Source of the DNA: Ruegeria_C sp040830705
GTDB taxonomy: Bacteria > Pseudomonadota > Alphaproteobacteria > Rhodobacterales > Rhodobacteraceae
Length of the DNA stretch: 64,000 nucleotides
Direction: 5' to 3'
NCBI GenBank assembly: GCA_040830705.1
Contig: JBFOME010000004.1
Coordinates: forward strand, 1-64,000
Position 1 is the stretch's first letter. Each line of letters opens with the position of its first letter. Both the position numbers and the translations under genes were made by a program. Below, one piece after another: positions 1 through 8,345 of this stretch. Under the pieces are notes generated by a model. It was given only the letters and a program-made list of their open reading frames with translations. It did not search any database and was not told where the DNA came from.

Positions 1-1
1 C

Positions 2-631
2 GAGGAGATGGCGGCCGAAAACATCCGCTACATGCGCCAGCATCAGCCCAAGGGTCCGTACCTGCTGGCCGGCTATTCCGGCGGCGCCATCACCGCCTTC
101 GAAATGGCAAGACAGATCGAAGAAAACGGCGAAAAAGTTGCGCGATTGATTATCCTCGACACGTTTGCTCCGGGCTTTGCCGAAGACTTCGTGCCAAATG
201 TGCAGATCAGCGCCGGACAGCGACTGAAGCACGAGCTTTGGCAATTGCGTAGCGAGGGATTGTCTCTTTCGTGGAACAGAGGACTTGCCAAGCTTCGGGC
301 GAAACTAGCTCGGGGGTCGTTCAAGGGGCTCGTCAAGGCGTTCAGCTTGTCCCACTACCGCTATGAAATGATGCGGCAGGCTTGGCGGCAGGCCGCAATG
401 GGCTATCAGGGCGCACCGATTGATATACCTATTACCTTACTCAAGACGCCACCGGTAAGCCCGGTCGAGACTTTTGCATTTGAGCAGGATCCATCGCTGG
501 GATGGAAATCGGTGGTGCCACCGGAGAAGGTTGAAATCGTAATGACCGCGGGTGACCACCGTTCCATGTTGAACGACCCTCACGTGGCCGCGCTCTCGAA
601 TGCCATCGCGATAGAGCTTACCCGGAATTAG
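2..631 (+). CDS. C-terminal thioesterase domain of an NRPS/PKS (partial, enters from left edge)
   Basis: The frame is already open at the window edge, so this is the 3' end of a longer gene; the first in-frame ATG at 8 is probably internal. The about 209 visible residues form a type I thioesterase domain, which releases a finished peptide or polyketide from its carrier protein by hydrolysis or cyclisation. The nucleophile elbow is AGYSGGA (GxSxG). A LIILDT strand follows, and the C-terminal GDHRSMLNDPHV has the family's conserved His-x-x-Met-Leu pattern. The start of the domain and any upstream carrier or condensation/ketosynthase modules lie outside the window. It converges on the hydrolase gene at 635-1468. 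Its TAG stop lies at the junction of a 17-bp tandem duplication, and a single copy would add seven codons. A stand-alone type II thioesterase is the alternative, but the residues upstream of the ATG continue the fold. Confidence 0.82.
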   Translation, partial: EEMAAENIRYMRQHQPKGPYLLAGYSGGAITAFEMARQIEENGEKVARLIILDTFAPGFAEDFVPNVQISAGQRLKHELWQLRSEGLSLSWNRGLAKLRAKLARGSFKGLVKAFSLSHYRYEMMRQAWRQAAMGYQGAPIDIPITLLKTPPVSPVETFAFEQDPSLGWKSVVPPEKVEIVMTAGDHRSMLNDPHVAALSNAIAIELTRN

Positions 632-646
632 AGCTTACCCGGAATT
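612..646. repeat. 17-bp perfect tandem duplication at convergent gene ends
   Basis: AGAGCTTACCCGGAATT occurs twice head to tail (613-629 and 630-646); the periodicity begins at 612. The copy junction creates the TAG stop (629-631) of the thioesterase gene. The TAA stop of the opposing hydrolase gene (complement of 635-637) lies in the second copy. This is directly visible in the sequence and looks like replication slippage. Confidence 0.95.
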
Positions 647-1468
647 CCCCGGAGCCACAGCATCCATAAACTCTTGGGTAATATCGGTCAGCCCGTGTTT
701 GGCGAGATTGGCGTGCCCGCCTTCTTCCAGCAGCCGCAGCCCCCATGGGTTCGGGGCGGCCGCATAATTTGCCTCGGCCTCTGAGACCGGGACCGACGCA
801 TCCCTGGCACCGTGCACGATCAGCACAGGGGATTCTATCCCGCGAAGATGGTCGACAATGTCATACCGTTCACGCCACATCAGCCGACACAGCGGTGCAC
901 CACGGTAGCGGCGTTCGAAATACTGACAGGTCCGGTAGGGGGCTGACACCAGAATAACCCCGGCAAATGGGCGGTTTGCGGCCAGGCGGCTCCCGACACC
1001 CGCACCCAGGCTGAAGCCGTTAAGGACCCGTTTCTCCGGCGGAACTGTTTCGCCGATCAACTGGTCGAACCGGTCGTAAAGCGCCAGCGCGTCGGCGGCA
1101 AACCCCATCTCGGTTGGCTGACCCGCAAATCCTTGCGTGCCGCGATATTGCATCGTCACCACGCCGTAGCCAGCGTCGATCAAGGGGGTGAACTGCGCCA
1201 TCGACTCGCCAATCGCGGCGGAGTTCCCATAGAAGTTAAACAGGTACGGTCGGTCGCCCTGCGCGCGGGCGAGCCATGCGCGGACGGGCTGTCCATCACT
1301 TGCAGTGAACTCCAGCACTTCAACCCCATCCAACCCGACATCCTCGGGCGTCTGAGGGCCCGCCGTGAAGCGGTAGACACCATAATTCTGAAACGCCAGG
1401 AGGGCCAAAAACACAACAACTGCCAATACGATCAGCGCGATTGCGGCAATTTTGATAATCATACTCAT
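635..1468 (-). CDS. membrane-anchored alpha/beta hydrolase
   Basis: The protein is about 277 residues from the ATG at 1468; a second ATG lies two codons later. A longer frame to 1582 lacks a credible leader, whereas MSMIIKIAAIALIVLAVVVF begins exactly with a hydrophobic N-terminal helix. This fits a protein anchored in the inner membrane with a periplasmic or cytoplasmic hydrolase domain. The fold markers are the FNFYGNSAAIGE oxyanion region, the nucleophile elbow NGFSLGAGVG (GxSxG), the acid strand VLIVHGARDASVP (Asp), and the late His in EEGGHANLAKHG. These resemble the BEM46/ABHD13-like group of serine hydrolases. The substrate is unknown. It lies downstream of and in the same direction as the NHLM export genes, with a 347-bp gap, so shared transcription is possible but not shown. 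Confidence 0.78.
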   Translation of the reverse strand: MSMIIKIAAIALIVLAVVVFLALLAFQNYGVYRFTAGPQTPEDVGLDGVEVLEFTASDGQPVRAWLARAQGDRPYLFNFYGNSAAIGESMAQFTPLIDAGYGVVTMQYRGTQGFAGQPTEMGFAADALALYDRFDQLIGETVPPEKRVLNGFSLGAGVGSRLAANRPFAGVILVSAPYRTCQYFERRYRGAPLCRLMWRERYDIVDHLRGIESPVLIVHGARDASVPVSEAEANYAAAPNPWGLRLLEEGGHANLAKHGLTDITQEFMDAVAPGNSG

Positions 1469-1815
1469 ACAACACCAACACACATAGATATCAGGCGACG
1501 TGGCACCGCTCGGCGAGCGATACCTCAGGCGCGAATTCCATAATTTGCAAGGGTAGAGGCATCGGTCGATAACTGCCAACATCTTTTGACAAAAGGCACC
1601 AGTAGCGGCCCCTGTATTGTCTGCTCAATCATTTTGACGATGTTTTGCAATCGCGCATTCCAAAATGTCAGAGATGCCACAGCAGACAGGTCGCATTGCG
1701 CACCTGCCTGCAATTCGGTGGCCACGGTGGTCTTCGGCCAAAGTTAGAACACTTGCACGGATCCGCACCCTGCGGGCGATCCTCTGTTCAGTCTCGCCCA
1801 GCCCCCATCAATGCT
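1469..1815. other. intergenic stretch without a supported gene
   Basis: 347 bases lie between the hydrolase start and the stop of the second NHLM transporter. A 66-codon minus-strand frame begins with GTG at 1725 and runs into the hydrolase gene. It has no ribosome binding site, no Gly-Gly leader motif and no recognisable similarity. I see no terminator hairpin with a T-run, so the hydrolase may be read from the transporter operon or from a promoter here. Confidence 0.5.
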
Positions 1816-4734
1816 TCAATATTCAAACATCTGTCGTTCGACGAACTTGGCAAAATGGCCGCCTTTCGCAATCAGGTCATCGGCTGTGCCCGCCTCGACG
1901 ATCCGACCCGCATCCATGACGTAGATCACGTCGGCGTCTTTGACCGTAGACAGGCGATGCGCCACGACAATGCGGGTCATCTCGATGCCCGAGAGAGAAC
2001 GCGCCACGGTGGCCTGGGTTTCATTGTCAAGCGAGCTCGTCGCCTCGTCCATGAACATGATCCTGGGGGTACCAGCCAGCGCGCGCGCAAGCATGAGGCG
2101 CTGTTTTTCACCACCCGACAAGGTGGCGCCATCATTCACGACAGTGTGCATCTGCATCGGCATGTCCCGGATGGTCTGGTCTAGACCAACCTTGGCTGCG
2201 GCCTCCCACGCTTCGTCCAATGTCAGGGGGCGCGAGCCTGCGATGTTTTCCAGGATGGTGCCACCAAGGATCTGGTTGTCCTGCAACACCACGGCAAACT
2301 GCCGGCGCAACGCGGCGACATCCAGCCGCGACATGTCTTTGCCGTCATAAAGTATGCTGCCATTCTGCGGGTGTTCGAACCCCAGAAGCAGGCGCAGCAA
2401 ACTGGATTTTCCGGAACCGGATGCGCCGACAATGGCCACGAATTGTCCGGGTTTGATATCCAGAGACACATCGTCAACGACCGGCGCGCCGCCATTTCCG
2501 TAGGCAAACGAAACCCGGCTCATCTCAATCCGCCCTGTGAGCTTTCCGGGTGGAAGCTCTCCCTCCTGCTTTTCCGGTGCGGTTTCCAGAATGGGTTTCA
2601 TCCGCTCATACTGGATCAGGGCAATCAGACCCAGTGGCACACTGTTCAGCAATCCAGAGATGCCAACAATAAAGCTGCCATAGGCGGCTGCAAACGCCAC
2701 GAAATTCCCTGTGTCAGGTGGTGAGTCAAAGAGGAATTCGATCACAGCAAAAAACACCAGCGTCGAGAGAAGCGGTACAATGGTCGTAAAGGCGCGGAAC
2801 AGGTTTTCGATCGAACGTGAGCTGTAGTAGTGCTTTCGTTGTGTATTGTGCCGTGCAAGCAGCCGTGCCGTCACACGATCCTCGGCGCCTGCGATCCGCA
2901 GTTTGCGGATCCCGGTCAGGATCTGGTTGGAAAATCCAGCCAGATCTTCCTGTGCGGCGATGTATTGGCGCAAATGTCCAAGCTTGATCATGTTTGTGAC
3001 AATTGCGACCAGAATGGTCAGCAAGGTCATGGCCAGCGCAGCGAGCGTCAACCAGCCACCATAAACGATCATGACGATCAGATTCAGCAGCGCAAAGATT
3101 GCCCCAAGCGCGGACATCGCAATGCCGCGCGACAACACCGTTCGCATTTGCGACAGGCCGAGCGCGCGCATGGTCAGGTTGCCAGAGTTGAACCTGCGGA
3201 AGAAGTTGGACGGCATGTGCATGAGGCGATGCCAAAGCGCCCCCTGTGCCTGCGATTCAAAGAGCGTTTCAATCCGCAACAACGCGGTTGCTTGCAGAAA
3301 CTGAAACAACGCCGTGACTAGCGCGACCGAGATCAGGACCCCGGTTATCTCCAAGACCAGCCCGCTTTCGGCATGGGGGATCGCCACACTGATCAACGTT
3401 GCGGTCAGGGATGGGGTGATCAGGCTGATCAGCCCGCCGAGCACGCCGAACAAGAGCAATGCAATCAAATCTCTGCCACTGCCACGCAACCCGGTCCGCA
3501 ACAGATCGCGAAAGCCGATCTTGTCCTGCATCAGGGTCGGATAGACTGCATAGGCGCGTTCCATCAGCGAGGCAGCAAGGCGTGCGTCCACAACATGCGT
3601 CTGATCTGTGCGGGGATCATAGGCCAGCGCGCCCTTGCGATTTGGCGACCAGATCGCAAGCGGATGCCCCTCGGCGGTCTGCACGATCATCGGAAGGCTC
3701 TTGCCCCGCCACCAACCATCGGTCAGTTGCACTTCGCGACTGGACAGGTTGGTCTGGGTCAAAAGCGCGCTCAGCGACCTTTCAGAGCCGCTCATCTTCG
3801 GGGCAGCGGCGTTTTCCGGAATCTCGATATTCAAGATGTCGGCAAGGAAATCGACAACCTTGGACAGATCATCCTGCGCGCCCAGCCGATAAGTGCCCGG
3901 TTTTTTGTGGCGCGTCACCACCAGAGCGTCGTTCAGGGATTTGCTCAGCTGCGCGGCATCAAGCTCTTTGCGCCCCGCCTGCTGGTCGCGCGCCCGTTTT
4001 TCGAGCAACTCGATCTTTTTCGACAATCCTTGCAGCGCGTGGGTCTGGAACAGCGACAACCCAGCCTGAGCCTGACCGTCAGCGACGATGTCCGACCAGT
4101 CTCGGGTTTCCAGCGTTCCGACCTTGTCCGTTGTCAGCCACGCCATCGCAGCAATTGGAAACCAGACCGGTGTCGGCGCAAGTTGAGTTGCGTCACAGAA
4201 CGTCAGCTGAGTTTCCGACCGAACCCAGACCGTACCCTTGCCCGCGCAATAACTGGAGTGTGCTGCAATCTGTCCGGGCATCACTTCACCGTCGAACACG
4301 GTCTTGCGCTCGGCACTCTCGATTACTGCTTCGCTGAGCTTCGATATCCACAGGTCAATCGCCGGACCCAATTCAGACAGGCTGTCGGGCTGCACCAACA
4401 GCGTGGACACTGGCAGTTTCAGAATTCTTGTGTGCACGGAACCGTTGCCAATCAGGGCAACGGGCGGTTTGATATCCTCGATCTGGCCACCAAAGATAAT
4501 CTCGCCTGACTGGGCCGTCAGGACATGCGTGCGCAGGCCGATGGTGTTGCCATCCGCGTCCAGATGGGTTGCAAAAACCTCAACCGAGCCCTGCGCAACA
4601 AACCAGCAGCTATTGGGGTCGGTCAGAACAACGGGACCTTCCCCATAGGCCGCGACATTCTGTCCCTTGGTTTCAAACACCGCCCGCAGGGCGCTGCAGG
4701 TCATTGTTTCCGGATCAGTATTTGACAAGGTCAT
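1816..4734 (-). CDS. NHLM-type bacteriocin export ABC transporter, second (non-peptidase) subunit
   Basis: The protein is 972 residues and matches the layout of the second ABC subunit of nitrile-hydratase-leader microcin (NHLM) exporters. It has a long N-terminal cytoplasmic region of about 400 residues, whose first part resembles a cyclic-nucleotide-binding-like fold. A membrane domain of about 410-700 follows (hydrophobic runs such as DLIALLLFGVLGGLISLI). The nucleotide-binding domain covers roughly 735-972, with Walker A GASGSGKS, signature LSGGEKQR, Walker B IMFMDEATSSLD and switch His in VVAHRLS. There is no C39 peptidase domain, so it probably pairs with the peptidase-bearing subunit encoded just upstream. 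The start ATG at 4734 overlaps the preceding stop by 20 bases, so the two are translationally coupled. Family assignment is from recall of the TIGR03797-type architecture and the gene order. Confidence 0.85.
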   Translation of the reverse strand: MTLSNTDPETMTCSALRAVFETKGQNVAAYGEGPVVLTDPNSCWFVAQGSVEVFATHLDADGNTIGLRTHVLTAQSGEIIFGGQIEDIKPPVALIGNGSVHTRILKLPVSTLLVQPDSLSELGPAIDLWISKLSEAVIESAERKTVFDGEVMPGQIAAHSSYCAGKGTVWVRSETQLTFCDATQLAPTPVWFPIAAMAWLTTDKVGTLETRDWSDIVADGQAQAGLSLFQTHALQGLSKKIELLEKRARDQQAGRKELDAAQLSKSLNDALVVTRHKKPGTYRLGAQDDLSKVVDFLADILNIEIPENAAAPKMSGSERSLSALLTQTNLSSREVQLTDGWWRGKSLPMIVQTAEGHPLAIWSPNRKGALAYDPRTDQTHVVDARLAASLMERAYAVYPTLMQDKIGFRDLLRTGLRGSGRDLIALLLFGVLGGLISLITPSLTATLISVAIPHAESGLVLEITGVLISVALVTALFQFLQATALLRIETLFESQAQGALWHRLMHMPSNFFRRFNSGNLTMRALGLSQMRTVLSRGIAMSALGAIFALLNLIVMIVYGGWLTLAALAMTLLTILVAIVTNMIKLGHLRQYIAAQEDLAGFSNQILTGIRKLRIAGAEDRVTARLLARHNTQRKHYYSSRSIENLFRAFTTIVPLLSTLVFFAVIEFLFDSPPDTGNFVAFAAAYGSFIVGISGLLNSVPLGLIALIQYERMKPILETAPEKQEGELPPGKLTGRIEMSRVSFAYGNGGAPVVDDVSLDIKPGQFVAIVGASGSGKSSLLRLLLGFEHPQNGSILYDGKDMSRLDVAALRRQFAVVLQDNQILGGTILENIAGSRPLTLDEAWEAAAKVGLDQTIRDMPMQMHTVVNDGATLSGGEKQRLMLARALAGTPRIMFMDEATSSLDNETQATVARSLSGIEMTRIVVAHRLSTVKDADVIYVMDAGRIVEAGTADDLIAKGGHFAKFVERQMFEY

Positions 4735-6856
4735 GAAACGCCCCCCCGGCTGACATCAACGACTGGAAACTGCCGCGTTCGGTGACCTTGCCCTGATCAA
4801 GCACTAGGATTTCTTCGGAATCGCGGATCGTCGACAAACGATGCGCGATGATCAGGCAGGTGCACCCCCGCCGGCGGATATTCTGGTCGATCTTTTCTTC
4901 GACCTGCGCATCAAGCGCGCTGGTGGCCTCGTCCAGGATCAGAATACTGGGCTCAAGCGCCAGTGTGCGCGCGATCTCAAAACGCTGTGCCTCCCCCCCG
5001 CTCAGATCGCGCCCGCCTTCGGAGAGCTGGCTTTGGTAGCCGCCGGGCCTGCGGATGATCAGATCATGAATCTCTGCATCTTTGGCCGCCTGTATCACGG
5101 TCTCCATCGAGATCGTGTCATTCCAAAGCGTGAGATTGTCATAGACCGTGCCCTCGAACAGGTTGGGTTCTTGTGCCACCCACCCGATCGAACTGTCGCG
5201 CAGCGCTGGCGGGATTTCATCGCGGGTCATCCCATCATAGAGGATCTCGCCCTTGGTCGGATGATAGAGCCCCGCCACCATCTGACCGATCGTGGATTTG
5301 CCACTGCCCGTCGACCCGACCAGAGCAACACGCATGCCGGGCTGGATCACCATGTTCAGATCTTCGACCAGCAACGGCCCCGAGGTCGTGTAGCCAAAGC
5401 TGACATCCCTCAGCTCGATCCGCCCCGTCAGCTTCGCGGCGTCGCTGTCAGAGGCCTTGGCAGGCGTTACAAACTCTTCGGCGACGTCATGCTGCAGGAT
5501 ATCGTTGACCCGCGTCAGCGACGCACCAACACTCTGAAACTGGCTGACAAACTGGACAAGCCCCTCGAACGGGCGCGAGAACGCCGTCATCAGCGCGAGA
5601 AACGCGACCAGACCGCCAACGGTCAACTGTCCGTTGACAATGTGGAAACTGCCGACGCCGAGTACGATGGCGGTGGTCAGCGATGTCGCGACGCTGGGCA
5701 GTATGCCGATCACATTCATGATCCTGCCAAGCTGCTGTTCGGTATTGACCATCCTTGCATGGGTACCGGACCACCTTGAAAAGACCTGGTCTTCGCTGGC
5801 TCCGGCCTTGATCGTGTCAATCGCGCGCGTGCTGAAGACACCCACACCCATCAGCAGAGCGTTCTCGATTTCCAGTTTCAGACTGGTATTGCGCAAAGCC
5901 CGCTGCGCCTGAAAACACCCGATCGCGACAAACAAGTTCACGGCGATACCGATCACCGTCAGCAGTGGATCATAGCCAAACATCACAATCGCGAAAAAGA
6001 CCACGGTAAGAAAGTTAGCAAAGTTTCGGCAAAGCTGCGTGCCGAGCATCTGCGCAATTGAATCGTTCGACAACATGCGGGCGACCAGATCGCCGGGGCT
6101 GCGTTGCGCAAAGAACCGGACCGGTAGTTTCATCAGCCGAGATTGGAAAAAGGCCGCACCAGTGAGGGACATCTTGTTTTCGATCTGCATCAGGGACCAT
6201 TCCTGCAGCCAGACCATGACGGCATAAGCGATCACCGCCACGATCATCGAAAACAGCAGGGGCCGCAGCACGTCGGTCGCGCCTTGAATCAGCACCGTAT
6301 CGATAAAAATCTTCGAAAACGTTGGAACGGTAAGTCCCGGCACGATCAGCAGCAGGCTGACAAGCCCTAGCATCACAAGGCCGGATTTGACCTGCACAAG
6401 CCGCATTTTCATGTCCGCCCATGCGCTGGTCCGCCGTCCGGTACGCTTGAAATCCTTTGTGGGTTCAAAGCTGAGGGCGAGGCCGGTGAACCCATCGCTG
6501 AACGCCTCAAGACTTATCGTTCTGGGGCCTGTTTCGGGGTCGTTGATGTAAACGCAATTCTTACCGAACCCTTCGACAACCAGGAAGTGACGGAACTCCC
6601 AGAATACGATGAAGGGCGCTTTCATCTCGGCCACCTTTTCAAGGCTGAGGCGGAACCCCTTGGCCGTCAGATCATGCTCGCGCGCAGCACGCACCACATC
6701 GGCGGCGTTGCACCCGTCCCTTGAGACGTTGCAGGTGACGCGCAGCTCATCCAGCGGAACCCATTTGCCGAAATACTCCAGCATGATCGCCAGCGAGGCC
6801 GCGCCGCACTCGACCGCCTCCATCTGGATGACGGTTGGTGTTCTGACCCGGCTCAT
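4715..6856 (-). CDS. NHLM-type C39 peptidase / ABC exporter
   Basis: The protein is 713 residues. The N-terminal C39 peptidase domain (about 1-125) has a complete-looking triad: Cys17 in VECGAAS, His90 in RHFLVV and Asp106 in INDP. This domain cuts Gly-Gly leader peptides during export. The membrane domain spans about 160-440. The nucleotide-binding domain (about 475-713) has GSTGSGKS, LSGGEAQR, ILILDEATSALD and IAHRLS. Between a HlyD-like adaptor (4-base ATGA overlap upstream) and the second ABC subunit (20-base overlap downstream), it fits the NHLM bacteriocin transport operon (TIGR03796-like). In such systems it matures and exports a ribosomally made peptide. No such peptide gene is visible in this window. 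The neighbouring NRPS/PKS thioesterase suggests the locus may mix two kinds of secondary metabolite. Confidence 0.9.
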   Translation of the reverse strand: MSRVRTPTVIQMEAVECGAASLAIMLEYFGKWVPLDELRVTCNVSRDGCNAADVVRAAREHDLTAKGFRLSLEKVAEMKAPFIVFWEFRHFLVVEGFGKNCVYINDPETGPRTISLEAFSDGFTGLALSFEPTKDFKRTGRRTSAWADMKMRLVQVKSGLVMLGLVSLLLIVPGLTVPTFSKIFIDTVLIQGATDVLRPLLFSMIVAVIAYAVMVWLQEWSLMQIENKMSLTGAAFFQSRLMKLPVRFFAQRSPGDLVARMLSNDSIAQMLGTQLCRNFANFLTVVFFAIVMFGYDPLLTVIGIAVNLFVAIGCFQAQRALRNTSLKLEIENALLMGVGVFSTRAIDTIKAGASEDQVFSRWSGTHARMVNTEQQLGRIMNVIGILPSVATSLTTAIVLGVGSFHIVNGQLTVGGLVAFLALMTAFSRPFEGLVQFVSQFQSVGASLTRVNDILQHDVAEEFVTPAKASDSDAAKLTGRIELRDVSFGYTTSGPLLVEDLNMVIQPGMRVALVGSTGSGKSTIGQMVAGLYHPTKGEILYDGMTRDEIPPALRDSSIGWVAQEPNLFEGTVYDNLTLWNDTISMETVIQAAKDAEIHDLIIRRPGGYQSQLSEGGRDLSGGEAQRFEIARTLALEPSILILDEATSALDAQVEEKIDQNIRRRGCTCLIIAHRLSTIRDSEEILVLDQGKVTERGSFQSLMSAGGAFHDLVKY

Positions 6857-8094
6857 TGCACACCGACCCAGCTTTTAAGCGTCGGCAGAAGCAATGTGAT
6901 GGGGGCCTGCTCGCGCACGGTCACCGAGACACTCGCCAATGTGCCTGCCGAGAGCTCGGTGTCACTGGCATTGGCAGTGGTCCAGATCAGGTCGCCACTT
7001 TCGTCGCGATCCATCGAGATGCGGACCAGCAAGGGTGCCCCTTCCTGCACAAATTGATTGACGAGGTTCTGGTTCTGCAGGATCGCAAAAAGTGCCTCTG
7101 ACGACAGCGGAAAGCGTGAGACATCCTGCACCGTCCCCCGCACCGTGCCATATTCTTCCTGCTGATAGGATGCCGGGGAAATCCGTACACCCATGCCAGG
7201 CGTGACCAGCTTGGCCTGGCCCGCATTGATGAAGGCCAGCGTATCGAGATGGGCGTTTGGCTTGATGATGGACATGACCGGCCGACCCGCATCAAGATAG
7301 GCCCCCTGAGCCACCAGTATGGGCGAGACCTCGCCCGCGACCGGCGCATAGATGGTTTCGGTCTCGGCAACCATATCTTCCAACTCGATCACCTGAACGG
7401 TCAGTTCCGAGTGGTTCCGCTCCAGATCCAAGATACGCTGACGCCAATTTGTGACGCGTTCTTCGCGATTTAGGTCAAGCTGAGCGATGTCATTCTTGAC
7501 GGACTCGATTTCCTGACGCGCCACGAAGTACTGGCTGCGCAATTCATCGACCGAGGCCACATTGGTAAAGCCGCGTTCCAGCAAGTGCTCGTTGCCCGTC
7601 AAACGGCTTTCGAACGCGTCAGCCATTTCCTTTGTATGTTCCAGCTTGCTGTCCATTGCCGCACGCTGCAATCCTTGCAGGCGGTCGAACTCTTCAAGCT
7701 CCGTGTCCCGCATCGTCTTATAGTCTTCGATGGATTGCGCCGCCTCGTCCGCCAGCAACCGTGCATGTTCCAACCGGCCAACCAGACCGGGGTTCGATAC
7801 CGAAGCCAGCACATCGCCCGCCTCGACGATGTCACCCTGATCCACATAGAGCTCGGTCAGCGTTCCGGAGCCAAGTGCGACAACCTCGGTAAGCTCGGTG
7901 TCCTGATAGACAATGAACGCGGGACCCAGAACGCGGGTCTGAATGGTTCCCTTGATCCCCCATGCGAGCAGAACAGCAAACCCGAAGAGCAATGCAGATA
8001 CCAGAACCCATGTCAACGGCGACGTCACGGCCACCGCAACTTTGAGTTCCTCGGGGGTCGAGAGCTTCTTTAAGGCTTTCTCACGAAATTGCAT
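6853..8094 (-). CDS. NHLM-type HlyD-family membrane fusion protein
   Basis: The protein is about 413 residues from the ATG at 8094, chosen because GGAG lies four bases upstream; a GTG four codons earlier has no such site. The start MQFREKALKKLSTPEEL is characteristic of NHLM-system HlyD proteins. One membrane helix follows at about residues 28-50 (WVLVSALLFGFAVLLAWGI). Next come a lipoyl-like half (VDQGDIVEAGDVLASV), a long helical/coiled-coil stretch with many Glu, Gln and Leu residues, the second lipoyl half (ETIYAPVAGEVSPI), and a beta-barrel C-terminus. It should bridge the inner-membrane ABC transporter to the periplasm or an outer-membrane channel. No TolC gene is nearby. It is first in the minus-strand trio, so the operon promoter should lie within 8095-8345. 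Confidence 0.85.
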   Translation of the reverse strand: MQFREKALKKLSTPEELKVAVAVTSPLTWVLVSALLFGFAVLLAWGIKGTIQTRVLGPAFIVYQDTELTEVVALGSGTLTELYVDQGDIVEAGDVLASVSNPGLVGRLEHARLLADEAAQSIEDYKTMRDTELEEFDRLQGLQRAAMDSKLEHTKEMADAFESRLTGNEHLLERGFTNVASVDELRSQYFVARQEIESVKNDIAQLDLNREERVTNWRQRILDLERNHSELTVQVIELEDMVAETETIYAPVAGEVSPILVAQGAYLDAGRPVMSIIKPNAHLDTLAFINAGQAKLVTPGMGVRISPASYQQEEYGTVRGTVQDVSRFPLSSEALFAILQNQNLVNQFVQEGAPLLVRISMDRDESGDLIWTTANASDTELSAGTLASVSVTVREQAPITLLLPTLKSWVGVQ

Positions 8095-8345
8095 GTTTCT
8101 CCTCACTCTCTACCGAACATGTGCGGGCAGGAAATGCCGAAGGTGCCGCCTGAATTGAATATTTCAGATGCGGTGTGGCCGGGTGAGGTTCAATGGGCTG
8201 AGCTCGGCAAGGGCGGCGATAATCCCCAAATACGGGCGTTCAAGGCCGTATATTAAGCAGTCTTAACGTCCGCCACCGCCAGGGTTAACTTTCCAACAGC
8301 TGATTTTGAAACCGAAGCCGATCGTTGAACCGGCAATTCTTTGTG

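Noticed and set aside
1525..1725. 66-codon minus-strand frame beside the NHLM exporter as a possible precursor peptide
   Set aside because: GTG start without ribosome site, no Gly-Gly motif, no leader similarity, and it overlaps the hydrolase leader.
3373..5779. Long plus-strand frames (over 300 codons) opposite the two ABC transporter genes
   Set aside because: They are antisense to strongly conserved domains and have low-complexity Arg/His/Gln-rich products typical of GC-rich shadow frames.
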